64,000 nt of DNA from Chromobotia macracanthus (Eukaryota; Chordata; Actinopteri; Cypriniformes; Botiidae), in assembly GCA_036877525.1 (NCBI GenBank), contig JAZGTH010000020.1, positions 664,001-728,000 of the forward strand, given 5' to 3'. Positions 1 to 15,075 of the stretch are shown in pieces; position 1 is the stretch's first letter; each line of letters starts with the position of its first letter. A program made the translations under genes and the position numbers. Below the pieces are notes generated by a model. The model saw only the letters and a list, made by a program, of their open reading frames with translations, ran no database searches and was not told the origin of the DNA.

Positions 1-3000
1 CCACAGAGAGAAATCCATCCTGCTCATTCCCTGCAGCTGCAGAGTCCTGGAGACACACAACAAATGTGAAACTCATGAAGCCACCCTGATGTTGTTTTAA
101 ACTGCAGCTCTCATCCACATTTCTGTGTATTATAATATAGCAAAACATAATACAGATAAATCTGCTGTTGTGTTCGCTTACCTTCCTTTCTCAACAAGAA
201 CAAGAATATCCCTCTTCTCATGGTTCTCTGTTTCTGACACAATGCCTTGATTTTTACAACAAAATAAAGGTAGATAAGTACACAGATACTTTACTGATCA
301 GAGAGAGGACATTACTTTAATTTCTGGAAGCAGTGTAACAGTGAGAGAGGGAACAGACTCACTGAGCTCCTGCAGATGTTTCAGGTTTATAATATCCTCG
401 GCAACTCCATCGTTTCCAGGACAGATGAACAGGTTGGACTTCTGCAGAACAAAGAAACCTTCTTTCCACTGCTGAGTGTCCAGCACAGCCCTGTAGAACA
501 GTGTACCCACTCGCTGGAACTCTTGCGCCAGCAGGCAGTGACAGCTGAGAGGGGTCGTGGCCTGACAGAGATCAGAACACAGGTGAGATCTAGTGTGTTG
601 TTGAGATGAGCTATAGCACAGCTGGACTGACTCATGTTTACCTTCCCGATTGCTCTCACCCAGCTGTGCAATTCATCAGGAGTCTCCAAGCCAAAGTGAA
701 TCACTTTATCTGATGTTAGATAAAGTTCAAAAGTGTATTGAAATCTGAAATGAACAGCAGAATATTATAATACTGTGATGGTTCAGTTACAAATGTAAAA
801 GGTGCTGTGAGCGTGACTGTATACACCTGTTACTACAGTCACTGTTGTTACAGATGTCTGGCCGGCTGACTCCCAAACAGATGATGTCTTTAACATTAAT
901 CTTCATGCTGGGCTCATGACATCTGTCAGATTCATAAAACATAATGGACTTCTGCACTGAACACCAGAACCTCTGAAAATCTGCACAGGAATTCAAATGA
1001 AAAGGTATCAGACAGACAGACTACAGAGGTTTATTTTGCTCCCAAAGCTCTGCAGAACTGTTTAGTCTCCTACCATCTCTGTGTCTGTGGGATAATGTCT
1101 CAGACTTGTAGAGGTAACCAGAGTACAGGATGGACTGCATGATCTCATCATACACACAGGAATCTGAACCTAAATAATAACAGTAACGTACAGAAATACA
1201 GCACATATAAACTGCTGCTGTAGTGGAACAGTGAGGCAGGAAATTTTAGTGTTATACCTGCAGACTGTGAGTTTGTGTAATGTGGAGTCACATGCTTATC
1301 ATTTCCATTAGTGCTCTGCAACTGTGTGGCCTCGGCAAAAATCTGACTGACAGTTTTCAGCAAGTTCTGTTCAGTCACAGCAGTGCACAGAGCCTGCAGA
1401 GTGATCACACACACACTTTAATGCATCACTAACAGTACATTCAGACAACATACACAAAAAAAACCCCATCTATTCACTGAAGCACTTTTATTAGCTTTTA
1501 CAATTATTTACACTTTGCAGCAAACCCATAAGCTGTTTCTCACAGTGCACAAGTGGTGGGATGCAAAAATAACAGCCCTGCTGAAGAATGAAACACACTG
1601 ATCTTATCTAACCACTGGAAATTACTTTATAGACACAAAGAACAATTTCTACACAATTAAACTGATGACAATTCAAGTCAATAGTCAATACTGACTTAAG
1701 AAATTCATGATTGATTTTATTCATTCATCCTAAACATGAAATGTGTAATCATGTAAATACTCAAAATCCTCACTGCATGTTGTACCTTTAGAAGCTTCTC
1801 TTGGCTGTTAAACGTGGGATGTGGGAGACGGTATCTCCCCTCACGATATTTACGGGTGATAAATTCTCTCCTCTGTTCTGGGGAGGAATCACAGTCCAGC
1901 TCCTCCGTCACGGGAAGTCTGGCTGCCCAGAATTTGTTGGCTCTGTCGTTGCCGAGCGTCATGAAGAGCTACACCACATGAGAAGAGCTCAAGCTCACTT
2001 CATTTTTTAAACAGAAAAATCACTGAGGCAGAATATCAGGATGTTTTGATGGACGGCTTATGTCAGGCCGCTCACGCTCAGTTACTCTCACCTGAACAAT
2101 CTCATTGCTCCACACGCTGGTGTCTAGTTTCAGACTCTGCACTTTCGACACCATTGTGCCGAGAGCTCTGTGCTGACCTGCAGGCACACAGAACAGAGAC
2201 ATCACATCTCTCTCCACACATTCACTCTGTTTGTCCCACAGTGACTTCTGACAGAGACTTGCTGGATCTCTCATGAACTCACAGATGAGCTTCAGATCTC
2301 TTAACACCATCTGCATCAACCCAAGACTCACAACAGAACACAAATTAGGGCCCAAAACTTCAATTATTGTTTCTTTTAATATTTTACACAAAAATTCAGA
2401 AAATCTTTCATGTCACAATTTTAATGTTACACAATGTTACATTATTTTTTTGTGGTAACATTGTGCAACTAAATCTGACACTTTTATGAAGATAAATTCA
2501 TAACAATTACCTTTAATTACAAACGATCAAATTAACAACATATTTAAAAATGATGACATTGTTGTAAGGTTTTAATTGCTGGGTACAGAAAAGGTCAAGA
2601 CCTCTTGAATGGGACAATTTATTAATTCCTGGCCTGCATTATAAATCAGTATGACATATTCAGATGAACCCATCAAGCTGATCAGATTCTTCTTCCGCTG
2701 CCTCATCACACACCTGCGCAGTTCTTGCAGATGACCACACAGAGATTGATTGACGCCCAGTCTGGACTGATGGCTTTGCAGTCAGCGCAGATCTTGTTGG
2801 ATCTGTTGGACCAGATCTTCTCTGCCACCTCATAATTGGATAATGTTTCTGCTATAGATTCCTGCAGGGCTTCCATCCAGTTCCTCTTCTCTCGATCTGA
2901 CTCTGCTGTAAAGCTGCAGGAGAACACACAGTCTTCTCAGAGCTTTCAGTCTCTGGTTGCTATTATCTGTCTCTAGTCTGGCATGATTACTTTCAATACA

Positions 3001-6000
3001 GTTTCCCTGCTGTTCCTGTCACTGCAGTTATAAGCAAGAATGTTTAGTGACATTCTGGTCAACTTTATAAAAGTTCTGTAAATGAATTTGTAACTGTGTA
3101 TTAGAATGAGCATCTGCATAAACATCACATATTCAGATGATTCAGTTGATCAATGAGGGTTTTATATTTGGTTCATGTCTATATCTTAAACATTTGGTTG
3201 CTTAGAAGCCTCAATTAAAAGCAGTAATTTAACTGTTAAGAAACTTTACAAGAAACTTTACTTTTTTATTTTATAAAATAACACAACAATAAAGAATCAG
3301 AAAGGATGCTCAGAAATGACTTAGAGATAAACAAGCTACTTTAGGAGAGAAACGTGACTGATTTACCTGAAGGTTTTATAAGGTGTAATGAGATCGAAGC
3401 TCCTGCTCTTCCCATCACGAATCGTAGCCCCTCTGGCCTCAATGACAGTCATTCCAATTCCGGCCTTAAAACACTGCAGAGCACAAAACCCAGAGACAGA
3501 CTGAACCATTAAACCCTATTAAAAACAGAACAGTGCTTCTCACGAGTGAATAGCAATCATTGTGCCACAGATAATGACATCACACAGAACAGGAAAGAGA
3601 AAAACCTGTCTGAATGAAGAGAAGTTTGGCTTTAACAGGATTAACCAATCACCTGCTCACTCTTGTACAACCAGATCTCTTCCATTATAATGGCTGTGTA
3701 GATCTTTGACTTGACTCCTCTGAGCTCCAGCAGGCCGCCCTTTTTGCAGTGACTGCCCGGGCCAAAGCGTGGGCTACCGAAAACCAGTTGATCCTTGACT
3801 CGCTCCTGCAGCGTCCTGCACCATTTGCTACTCTGGACTGTAAAGAGACAGGATTTCATGTAGCAACATTTTCAAGTCTTCACTTGAGTCAACAACAGAA
3901 AGCTGTTAAAATGCACCGCTTACCATCATTATCAGCACGGAAGACAAACGTTCTGTGGCTCGTCACAACCTCAAATTTGTTGTCTTTGGCTGTGCGAACC
4001 ATCTGTATGGCAGCTAATGGAATCACACCTTTGGGATAAACGTCCTGGCAGAAAGAGAGTGTCTGTGTTAGAAATGTACCAGCATATGTGAGCTCTGCAG
4101 ATAAACACCACCTCTTCAGACAGATTAAGTGTTTAATGAGGTCAGATCATATAATATCACACTGTAACTCAAAGCTTCCTACACAGTGAAACGGGAATGT
4201 TTATTGAAACACACTGCACATCGTTCTGAAGGTTCCCAACATGAGAAACAAATGGGTGTAGATTATTTTAAAAAGATCATTTCTGTCTGACATTAACTTT
4301 GTATAGCACATTTTGGCATAGATTATGAATTGGTCACAATGTAAAGAGTGTGTGACTGTAAACAGTGTACAGTACAATGTACAGTATGCATGGTTTTGGT
4401 GCTCACATGCTGGTTTTGCTGTATTGCTAAGTGTCTTAACTACATTGAGTTAATGTTCAATCACCTTGTCATGAGCAGAATACATCAGGTTTTTCCCATC
4501 ACACTGCACATAACGCTTCTGGAACACATAGTTTCTACAACACAGAAACAGAGATTTCATTTGACTTCAAACAACGCAAAAAAATCTCATTCTTAACATT
4601 CTTTTCTTTGTTTTGCAGTACTGTTCCAGTGTCTATAAAACTTCAAAACAAGGTTTACTGGAGAAGCAACACAGCATAAGACATTTACACTTGTACTCAA
4701 ACAATGTATCATCAACATTTATGTATTTTAAGTGTTTTTTAAATATCTGGGAAACAAGCAATAAGACTCTTTTACTGAAAATATCTGTGCTGCAGGAGAC
4801 ACAGACAAATACATGAGGAGAATAAACCGGCAAGAGAGGACAGACAGAGAGAGAAACAGCCTTTTTAGGAGACAGCAGGAGACACAGAGGCCAGAGGAAA
4901 GCAGCAGCACCGCTGGGTCGTACCCTTGAGGAGAGAGTTTATCCAGCCAGCCACTGAGGAGGGGCACTGCCCGCTCAGGCAGAGAGGTGAAGCTGGCGTA
5001 GGGTGAGATCATGTGATCCTCGTCTGCTTCACTGGAGCAGAAGTGAGAAGGTAGGGAGAAGACAGCCGTGGAGGGCTTACACACTGAACAACAGCCTGCA
5101 GAATCAAGACTCTTCAACAGGGAAAGATTCTGCTGTCTGGAGGACACAGATGCATTATGGGAAATGATGAAAACTGTACAAGAATCCTGGGCTGGGATTA
5201 CAGTGAAGTTATAACCCATGACTGACACTCTGTGACATTTTCCCCAAAAATGAAATTTCTTTCATCATTTCCTCATATCATTCAAAACCTATAACTTTCT
5301 ATGCAGAACACAAAATAAGTTATGCATCTCACTGACATTTAAACAATGGGTCATCGTGCCGTATTTAAACACCAGTAAGATTTGAGAAATGAGAATAAAA
5401 TGTTTTTAAAATGTTGTTGCTGGTGTTTAGCGTCTGAAGCCAGTAGAATGTAGTGATTCTTCACTTTAGCTGCTGAATATGACACTCTGGAAATACTGTA
5501 CAAACATTCAGTATGTTTTTAAAGAGTCTGCATTACTAAATTAGTTCATAACACTTTCACCTTACCCCTCATCTTTCTGTTTAGTAGTTTCAGTCTTCTT
5601 CTCACGTCTGGTCCTCTCAATCTAAACATATTCAATGATGAACAAACTCTTAAAGCACTGAAGTAAAGACTCTTATGTTGTGACGCATCTCACCTCTGAG
5701 GGCTCACACTGTAAAAAAGTATCACAGTATGGATTGATCATTTCATCATCATCATCTTCATCATCACCAGGGGCTGTGTTGGTCAAACCAAAATCTGTAA
5801 CAGTTAGTTTATATGATGGTATAAAACCATTTATTTTGTCAGCATTTTTGTTTCATTTTCCGGGAAAAATATCTAAACACCCTTAAAACAAGATGCATTT
5901 AAAAGCAAAATCATAATAAGATAAGACTAATTTACACAGAATACATCTTGTATTAAAATGATTTTTCTTACACAGCTGGCAAATAGTTTGTAAGCATAAA

Positions 6001-7519
6001 TGTCTTTTTCTCAGCTTGTTGCATATATTTCTAAAACTGTGTTACTAAACAAAATCCTAATTATTCCTGACAAACACTGAAGTGTCAGTGAGAAACTCAC
6101 CAGGTGTTCTTGTAGGTGTGTTAAACGAACAAAAAAAGGTCTTTTTTAAAGGGCTGCAAGAATACAAATAAAACTGCTGTCAAATCAAACTACAGGGATC
6201 AGCAGTAAAATAATAAAATATTATTATATAATAAATAATTTTATCAGTACATTACTAGGAAAGACGGCTGTACATTTATTTAAATTTATTTAATTCAAGT
6301 AATCAATTAAATTTGTGACCAAAAAGCTGTTTTGATTAATTTAATGAAGAACTGATTAGGCGTTTAGGAATCAGTATATACTTCGTTTAGTTTCACCACC
6401 GTTAAATTAAAGAACTGCACACACACGTCACTCATTACAGTGTATATGACACGGGCTACAGATTTACAGATGGTACTTAAATCATTGCTTTTCTGTGTTA
6501 TGTGAAATGAATCACAGATTCAATCATAGCTTAACAGCAATAAATATTGACCTGTGATTTTCAGTGGGTGGGCTGATCTCCTCAAGCAGAGTTGGAATGG
6601 GTACACAGTGACCCCACGACACCTGTGGAGTGTCTGAAAAAAAGCCACAATAGATTTCATTTGTGACCATCTCCAGCCCTGAGCAGGGCCGGCTCGGGGG
6701 GGAACCGGGGGTGTAAGTGAAAGAAGAACACTGATAACTCGAGGGTGAGTCGGGGGGGGTGGAGAGGGTGGATGAGCTGAGCCGGTCCTGGTCTGAAACT
6801 CTCTTAAATGTGAAGGGAGGAACTCCTAGGTTTAACCTGGGGGGTACTGGAGGCAATTGTCCACCAGTCTCTGAAGCTACAATGCTCTTAATCAAACTTG
6901 GTTCATGAAATCCCTGTTTTGATTCAGAAGATGTTTCAATAGTCTCTGTTATGAAGCTACTAGAGGAAAACCTGTTATCCACTGCATTTATTACAGATGG
7001 TGACTCCTGAGAGGTCGTTCTGCAGGGCTGTGCTTCATTTGCTGGTAAAGAACATTTCTCTTCTCTTGGCTTGCGGAAGATGGTTCTTGGTTTTGGTAAT
7101 GGCTTTACGACAGTAGTACTGCACTCAGAGTGCAAACATTTCACTTGTGCGCTAGGATTCATGGCAGAGCTGTTACATAACAATTCAACAGACGTTCCAG
7201 AATGTTCTGAAGGAGAAGGCTCAGTGCTGACAGTAGGTTCCTCGTAAACGGCTGACTCTGAGTTCCAGTGACCCAGCAGTGCCTGTTTCCTGTCATGTTG
7301 GCAGATTAGTTTAACCTCCTCGACCAGTTTGAGGATTCGCTTCCTGTGGCCCGTGGCCATGATTCCCACCCTGTCCAGGGCTGCACTGTCCATGTGACAA
7401 AAGTCTCGGATGTGGAAAAAGCCAGCCTGTCGGAAGTGGTTGAGATACCTCTCCAGGTGAATGGACGCCAGCAGGTCCTCTGCATCCGAGCATGGACTGA
7501 TTGTTGTCATAGTGTGCAT
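1..7519 (-). CDS. arap3: ArfGAP with RhoGAP, ankyrin repeat and PH domains (ARAP family, probably ARAP3), 5' part
   Basis: ARAP proteins are PtdIns(3,4,5)P3-regulated GAPs for Arf and Rho GTPases at the plasma membrane. Coding exons read on the minus strand: 7519-6552, about 6153-6102, 5773-5694, 5621-5566, 5136-4924, 4534-4465, 4044-3924, 3837-3653, 3473-3367, 2913-2714, 2177-2092, 1968-1786, 1393-1258, 1163-1074, 980-827, 744-642, 561-363, 233-182 and 46 to beyond the edge. The first exon encodes an N-terminal SAM domain (DLLASIHLERYLNHFRQAGF) and a proline/serine-rich linker. An acidic stretch (GDDEDDDDEM) and PH1 (SGWLDKLSPQG, NYVFQKRYVQ) follow, then PH2, the ArfGAP zinc finger (CADC ... 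CVVICKNC, Cx2Cx16Cx2C; 2914-2700), and further PH domains (SGYLYK; HFGLETPDELHSWVRAIGK). The RhoGAP part lies outside the window. An acceptor at 7577 implies further 5' UTR exons. ARAP3 is chosen over ARAP1/2 mainly from synteny with other human chromosome 5q genes. One small exon (about 6102-6153) may be off by a base. Confidence 0.87.
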
Positions 7520-7576
7520 GTTGCTTATCAGGCTGCATGCAAAACAGCAACAATTCTGGCCAAGAGGAGACAACCC
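7520..7576 (-). other. 5' UTR part of the first arap3 coding exon
   Basis: A good acceptor on the minus strand (TTGTTTTCTCAG) ends at 7577. The ARAP frame stays open from there to the first Met of the SAM domain at 7519, with a second Met three codons on. The transcript start therefore lies further upstream in an exon I could not find. Confidence 0.5.
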
Positions 7577-10030
7577 CTGAGAAAACAAGACATATAATAA
7601 AGGCATAAATCATTAGTATAAATCCCTTTTATTAAATATAACCAACATTAATAAATATAATAAATAGTATTAAAATAACAATGCAGTCCATAACTTTTGC
7701 CTCTCTGTTTAGAACAGAAAACGGCAGAGTATATGTGAGTTGTTTTCTTAATGTGGATGACAAATTTAAATCCTACACAGCTGCTGCAGCATCTACAGTA
7801 CTGCACATTTACATGCTATAGCAGTCGAATCTTATTTCTGTTTACAGATGCACATTTTCTATTAAAACTAAACACAACACAAATTCTAAATCATTATTAT
7901 CACAATGTAAATCAGGGTAAAGTAAGGAGATCGTTTTCTAAACTGATCTGTCATGTACTTGCTCAATAACTAATCCCATTTTAATGACTAATGTTCATTT
8001 TAACTAACAAAAAGTTACGGATTGCAGCTTTAAAAAACAAACCAGGTAAGAATGCTTTTTCCCAGTACTGTGCCTTAGCCAACAAAGACAACCAGACATT
8101 TTAATCTCATTAAATAACTAAAAGAAAATGACTGTCGCAGTGAGTTTATTGGTCTTTCATGATACAGAACATGTTTAGGGATCTAAGATAGTCACTGTGA
8201 CATTTCATAAGAGGTCATGACCCCACTGTCTGATTCCTTAAACCACCAAAACGGAACAAAGAGTCACTGACAGAAGCAAAACAAACTGTTCTGCAAATCA
8301 AATGAGCATTCAGCGAAGAAACACATGAGACATGAGATGACACACAACACTCACACATGGAGTGACAAGCGAGTTTATGAAGGCCATTTTTAGAAACCTT
8401 TTCTCATAGAAGCAGGGCTGCTGAAAATCTGGAACACATAACAGCTCCTAAAACTACTGAGAAATCAGGAGCACATCTCCAAGAAATCTCGGCACTCAAG
8501 AGACTTTCAACAGGAGCGTTGTGAATGCAGACTGATACATTCCAATCCTAGATTTATAGCAAAGCTGCATAAATTTTTATATCACTCCACTGCACACACA
8601 TATAAAACTACAACACACTAAACAGAATCACGTTTCAATCCTCTGATGACATCAACAGAATCTGTTTCTTTCAAAAACACCAGGACTGGGAAAAAGCAGA
8701 TGTTAAAAAGGTCATCGAGTCATTTCCTCTTCTCTTGGCTGGACTCTGGGTTCTAACCTTTGGCTTGGGCTCTGATTCATCAGATCTGCTCTGAGAGGGG
8801 AGACACGAAGTGTGTGAGGCTGTCCTCTGACAGCCCTGCAGAATGACTCCCTTCAGCAACCTGTCATCACAAAGCAAAACACACCAACCAGGGGCAAATC
8901 AGTGGATTAGGGTCACATCCTGGAATGGCTGTTTAATGCAACACAAATGATTCCAAAACATAATGTCAACTGACTGTAAGTGTAACGAAGGTCATGAACC
9001 AATAAGAATTTCTCATGCCCACAAAAAATTAACATATTGTTTAGTGGCATTACACAGCTAAAGTCACCATTTACTGAGCAGACATGCAGACTTTTGTTCA
9101 CTGTTTGTTTTGGCCTGAATCATGTACAACAGTTGCAATGTGTGACCAAATCAGGGACAGTTTTGTGAGAGGAAACAGAATTGAATGAGGAAAACAAAAC
9201 CACAGTTTCTGCCTTTACACACAGCCATCAGGTGATTGATCTGTTTTATGAAACTTAACAACAGACTGAGCAGAAAACCTCCAAAGCAAGCATCTATTAC
9301 TACTGTTCAGTGTTAGGATTTTAATAAACCATTAACCTGTTTGTCTGATTTCTCAATGGCCAAATCTTCGGTTTTAGACACTGAAGCAGAATAAGATGAT
9401 CTTTCACCGTCACAGAAACACTAACAAACACACAGAGTTAAGCAGTTTCTCTTTCAATTAAAACAAATGCTAGCTTGTGGCATTACATGTATGCAAGCTC
9501 TTCTCCTGTTCCAGCACTTTCAGAGAAGACATTACTCAATGCTAATTAGTCATTATGCATTTTTTGTGTAATGAACTAAGTAAACAGAACTGTTGACCAA
9601 AAGCAGTGTTTCATAATGTGTGCAGTCATTTACTGTTAGTTCTGTTTACTTAAGAGTGATCGTCCAATCAGCATTACAACTGTCTAATAATAATATTCAC
9701 AGATCTGTTCTAAAATATACATATTCAAAAGTTGATTTAACATGATACACATCAAACACAAAAGATTTTATCAACACTTACTCTGTCCAGCTTGGGATAT
9801 TCTGTCTCTCCTAAACTAATATTTTAATCATAATCTATAACACTTCTGAATTACTTGTTACACAGATCATACATCATGAACACTAACGGCAACTGAGATG
9901 ACAACAGCATAAATGTTGTGTTTCATTTCCACCCATCTGATTTATAGGAAACCATTTGAAAACCTGCAGTATCTCAAACCACAATGAAACTGAATGCACT
10001 AGTTCTCCTGTAAGAAAATGTAAAACTTCA

Positions 10031-10094
10031 ATGCACTGTAAGTCGCTTTGAATAAAAGTGTCTGCCAAACGCGTAAATGTAACTGTAAATGTAG
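10031..10094 (+). repeat. Teleost SINE/LINE 3'-tail-like fragment
   Basis: The segment reads GCACTGTAAGTCGCTTTGAA, then AAAAGTGTCTGCCAAACG and an AATGTAACTGTAAATGTA tail. This is the familiar 'AAGTCGCTTTGGATAAAAGCGTCTGC' 3' end found on many fish retroposons, here slightly diverged. Family recognition is from memory. Confidence 0.55.
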
Positions 10095-13000
10095 TTCTCA
10101 GAACCTAACGGGCAGGTAAACACATGACAGAATGATTCCCGCAGGATATTGGGTTACAATTCCTTGCAATTAAACAGAACAAAATACTATTTGCATTTGC
10201 AACAATGCTTTATAACTTCCAGAGACTCAGAAGGACGTCAGTGTTTTTCAGAGTGTCTGTTAATAAAGGCACAGCATCAAACAGGAAGTGAAGATATTAG
10301 CAATGCACAGCACAGGCACATAACTCATAAATGAAATAAAGCCACAGCTAATGTCATCCTGTCTGATGGGAAAAGAGTGAGAATGTACATGCAGTCTGAA
10401 CAAGAGAAACTGGTTATTTTTTATTTATTTGTTTGCTAGTTTATCTGTTTTTGTGCTTTGGCATGTTAAATTGTTCTTATTGATGTATTTCTTTATATGA
10501 GCATCAGACTATACTGTCTGATAGAATTCAGACAATACTGTATACATGTGCTTTATGACCTGTCATGAAACTGCAGATTAAAAACATCTTTTCTTCTCAT
10601 ATCCCACTCAAACATCTCTGAGCTTCCAGAATGAACAATCAGTGGAAGCTCATGATGAGTCTGTGAGTCTATGAGCAGGAATCGTTGTTGGGATTCAGCG
10701 TGAGTAAATAACAGTGAAGCACTGATGTGTGACATGTTAACACATCACTATTCACATGACAGGACCCATGGTCAATATGCTGGACAAAAATGCCAGGAAT
10801 GTAAATACTTGTTCTGTGAGCGCATTCATAAAATGTATATAAAACGTACATACAGACATATATGCAATATATGTAGCGACAAATATAGAGAATATATTCC
10901 TCTCTCTATGCCAATGGAAATAATTTACATGCGAGGACACCTGCATGTGACCATGAGTCGTGTTTTCAACAAAGTCATGCCAGAAACTTGCTAAGAACAG
11001 TGAAAAGCCTTTGAATCAGATAATTCACATCTGGAACATTTAAAAAACATTCCTCATTCTTCAGCTCTAATGAGTCCAGTAGGAAAATACAGGTCAGATT
11101 ATACAACAGACATCACAATTAATACTTGTCCAAACTGTATTGCAAACACATGGCATATATGCACATATATAGGGATGCACAATAAACTGAAAAGGGGGCA
11201 CTTAAAAACAGTTCATTTTCAGTTTATTTTTTAGTTTGGGGGGAATGAATAAATTTCTATGACCCAGACATATAACCCACACTGAATTATAAATGTATTC
11301 TGTAGACGCTTCAAAGTGAAAAATGTTATTCTTACAACTTCCCCAGTGACTCCCACAGTTGAGTCTGCAGAGGATTTACACCTGCTGTGTTTCAATCTCA
11401 ACTTACACTAAAGCGTGACATTCAGCAACAGTTAAACTATCAGACTGTTCAGACCAGAAACACTCAGACGTATATAAACAGAACAATGTTACAGTGATGA
11501 CATGATAAAATCTGGAACTCCATCTGACCAGTCAACAGCAGTGATGGCTAATAGTTCACCTGAGATCTAAACTGAGATCAGTTCCGACCACAGAGTCTTG
11601 ATATATTTAATTACGTTTTGACGGTGTGATGACACGATTGTACAGTGAAACATTAGAAGTTACATCATGCTGCTCACAGTGTTTAGACACTGACCCAACT
11701 GTGTGTTACATGATGTACAGACTGTAAAAGGACTTTAAATCAGAACTCACCCCATTCGCTTCTCACTATAGCCCTAAAAACTCTGTAGTTACATTATACA
11801 AAATGTGCCCAGCAGCAAATCCAGATACAAAACACTAATACTGTCAATTCTTCTGAAGTCACGGGTTCAGTTTATGTTTGTTCACAGTTAAAGCAGTAAG
11901 ACTTCCCTGTATGAGCAGCCAGAAGGTCTTATTGGAAATTTTCTTTTCTGCCCTACAGACAGGAAGTGTTTCAGATGGGAAGCAGGAAGTGTCAGACAGC
12001 AGAGGTTTTGAGCTCTCTGTACACTTATGAAAGAAGAAAAAGGATACAGTCGTGAATAAACTTTCCTTATTGCTAAAAGAAAAATGAAAGCTTTTTTACT
12101 CAGAAACAAATTCCTGTATAACATACCTGTATAAATCACATGTAAGATTCATAATATCTGTTTTTCTTATTAGGGCATTTATACAAAAACAAAGAAACAA
12201 ATGAAAATAAAACAATTTTTTAAAAGCACAAAGAAACACACATTTCTTTGTCTCTCAGTAAAGATAAAGATGTGAAAATATATGTGCTGTCTGCAGGAAA
12301 ACTGCACGTAAGACAATGACGTGTTCTTAAAATGTGCTGATGCCAAATCATAAAACACACTCACATGTCACTCCAAACCTGCATTACGAGGATCTTTTAA
12401 AGAATATCTTGCTCACTCTTATATAATAGAAGTGAATCAGCTCTTGAGCTGTTAAGCTCCAATGTGTCAAAAAGAACCACAGAAGTATCATTAAATGTGT
12501 GCAGCCCCAGTTCTCAGACACTTACAGCATGTGCAGTATTTTAAGAAGGTTTTTTTAAGCAAGATTTTTCTAAATCTTTGTCATGGTCTGTGGAGAAAAT
12601 CAAAGGTCGTAACATGATGTGGTCCTTTAGGAACCTCTTCTTCTACGTGATGTGCAAGCTTTACACCACAAGATGGCAGCAAAGGCCAAATGAAAAACTG
12701 AGGTTGACTTGAGTTTAACCAAAAATAATTTCTATTTAGAACTTGAAATAATTAGAACTTAATAACCAGAACTAGCTGTGACATGGAGAAGCTATATCTC
12801 AGTCATTTTCAAGTTCAGAGTTCATTTACACAAGTGTTTCGTTTTGTGGTACGTTTTCTATATTTTACAACGCTTTCTAAGTTTGCAGTAGTTTTTTTAT
12901 GTTGGTTTTAAACTCTCTTAAATAAGAACGATTTTTGTGAATATTATCTTTCAAACTATAATTTCAATGTAATCATATTTTAGTTACAGTAGTGGGGTAA

Positions 13001-14305
13001 AGGACAGTAGTGTACATTCCAGCAGATGTGAAGTATACAGTGAACAGTAACTGTTCTCAGGTTTATATCAGGTCAAGCAGAGTGTCACCTTTAATACTAT
13101 GCATAAATATAATTCATTACAATACTTGCTGCCCAAAACAACAATTACAAAATATATTTAGCCATCTTGGCCACAACTGGGGTTAAAATAACCTCAATGT
13201 GTGTTTAATGTACTGTTTATTTTTCTTTAAAACATCATCTCCCCTTATGAATACTGACTGTCAGTGTGACTATTCCTGAGCTCTGCTACACATCCCTTAT
13301 TTTACAGATCATTGCTTTTAGAATCTCTGCTAAAAACTTTATGAAATGTGCTTTATCTTTTCAAATCAAAGCTCGCTTCATTCTTCATTCTAAAAGATGA
13401 TCTATTCATAAACTTAAAACATTTATGAAAGTTAAATTAAAGTTTGCATTGACAAATATAACAAGAATATAACTAAGAACAAATTTAACAGCTGGGACAT
13501 AAATATCAATGTTACTGTCATTAAACACTTTACAGTATGCATAAAAGTGAACTGAAGTTGCACATCATAACCAGAGGTACAGCAGTCCTTACTCTACTGT
13601 ACAGCCTACTGTACAAGTACAATAAACTGACTGTCTGTCCCACAGGTCCCAAACAGCTGGTGCATCACAGTAACGGAAAACATTAATAATTACAGCCATC
13701 GCCCCGGCAGCATGAAACGATGACATCAGCCAATAAACCAGTCAAAAAATCTGTCTGAAGAAGTTTCAGCTTCCTGACTTCCAACAAATAAATGCAATAA
13801 ATTCATTTTACATCGTGAAGCTCCATTGTGAAATGCACGTTCAAACTAGCATGCATTTCTACATGTTTTTAACACTAATGAAAATAATAAAGCTGCAGCA
13901 CTCCTCAGACTTCAGAACAATGAAGCTGTAACTGTGTGTGTTGTGTAAACGTGTATAGTTTGTTCCTGCAAAACAAACATTTGAGTATTTTTCCACTGAA
14001 AGAGAGAGAGAGGAGGAAGCCATGCTGTGACCTCAGCATACAGGGATTTAAAAGTGAAGAAATAGGCATCCACTTGTGTTAGTGATAAAGAGTACAGCAG
14101 TTCATTCCGTTAGGCTGGATCAAGAGTCTGGCGAGTAATAACACGGCTCTGATGTATTCCTGCAGAACAGCTACAATCACAGTTCAGTTTCCTGCAACAT
14201 GTTTTAATTAAAGTATGAATGAAACAAATAAACTGTAACATGACATCAATAGTCTGACTATTAGTTAAGTGACATATTTGTCAGATATGGTAATTCATAC
14301 CTGAA

Positions 14306-14434
14306 ATGTGACCTCTGCATTTATCCATCACTGGTGGGGAGTAAAAACCGGGAGCAGTGGGCAGCACACTACTGCACCCAGGGAGTGATCAAGGGTTAGA
14401 TGCTTTGCTCAAGGGCAAAGGCCTTGTGTTGGAA
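14306..14434 (-). repeat. Diverged tRNA-type SINE remnant
   Basis: It contains GACCTCTGCATTTATCCATC, then ACTGGTGGGG, GGGAGCAGTGGGCAGC and GCTTTGCTCAAGGGCA. The same blocks occur on the opposite strand at 62580-62615 (ACCAGTGATGGTTAAATGCA) and at 62008-62022 (GCCCTTGAGCAAGAC), which shows they belong to one dispersed family. The arrangement matches a widespread fish SINE. Confidence 0.6.
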
Positions 14435-14975
14435 TGAGGTGTGTTTGTGTGTGGCTCCACTGGAAATAACAGCTCAGTAAAGACTCACAGCAGTAATATC
14501 CTACATCTGCATCAACTGTGAATCTCCCTACATCACAGTGTCAGTCATGTTGGTGTCTCGTTTTTTCCTGTAGCTTGTGTCATATAAGACTTCAAAGAGT
14601 GTCACTGCTGTCACATCCTTACAACAATTCTCATCTTAGATGAAAAAACAGAGAACTGAGTCATTCAAGTCTTAAAAGCTTTAAAAATGACAACAGACTA
14701 ATGGTCAGCTACCTCATCTTTAACTCTGTCATGGGTTGCTTGTGGGGTCAGGCATGAATACATCAGATACAGTGTGATCAGATGCTTTATGGCTCATTGG
14801 CACCAGCAACAGTGTTACCCAATCAATTCCAGCCTAATCAGAACAGTTATCATTGATTCCCACTGATCCATTGAATCTAAAAAGTGTGTTAAAGTTTAAT
14901 CTAACTTTTGCATGTATAGCAACTTGCAGTATCTGTTGTATGAGGCAGCAGGTGTACTGCATATCCTCTGCAGTC

Positions 14976-15075
14976 CTGTATCGCTGTATCACTGCATCGC
15001 TGTATCACTGCATTGCTGTATCACTACATCACCTGTATTACATGTATCACTGCATTTCTGTATCACTGTATCACT
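14976..15075 (+). repeat. Minisatellite, unit about 16 bp (CTGTATCACTGCATCG)
   Basis: Roughly six imperfect copies of TGTATCACTGCATCGC and variants. The short open frames across it are by-products of the repeat. Confidence 0.8.

Noticed and set aside
6690..6775. G-rich runs in the arap3 first exon as a G-quadruplex regulatory element
   Set aside because: The runs are explained by proline/serine codons on the coding strand; spacing is irregular and nothing else supports a role.
8671..8877. 68-codon minus-strand frame upstream of arap3
   Set aside because: Considered as an arap3 5' exon, but there are no matching splice sites and no similarity to the ARAP N-terminus.
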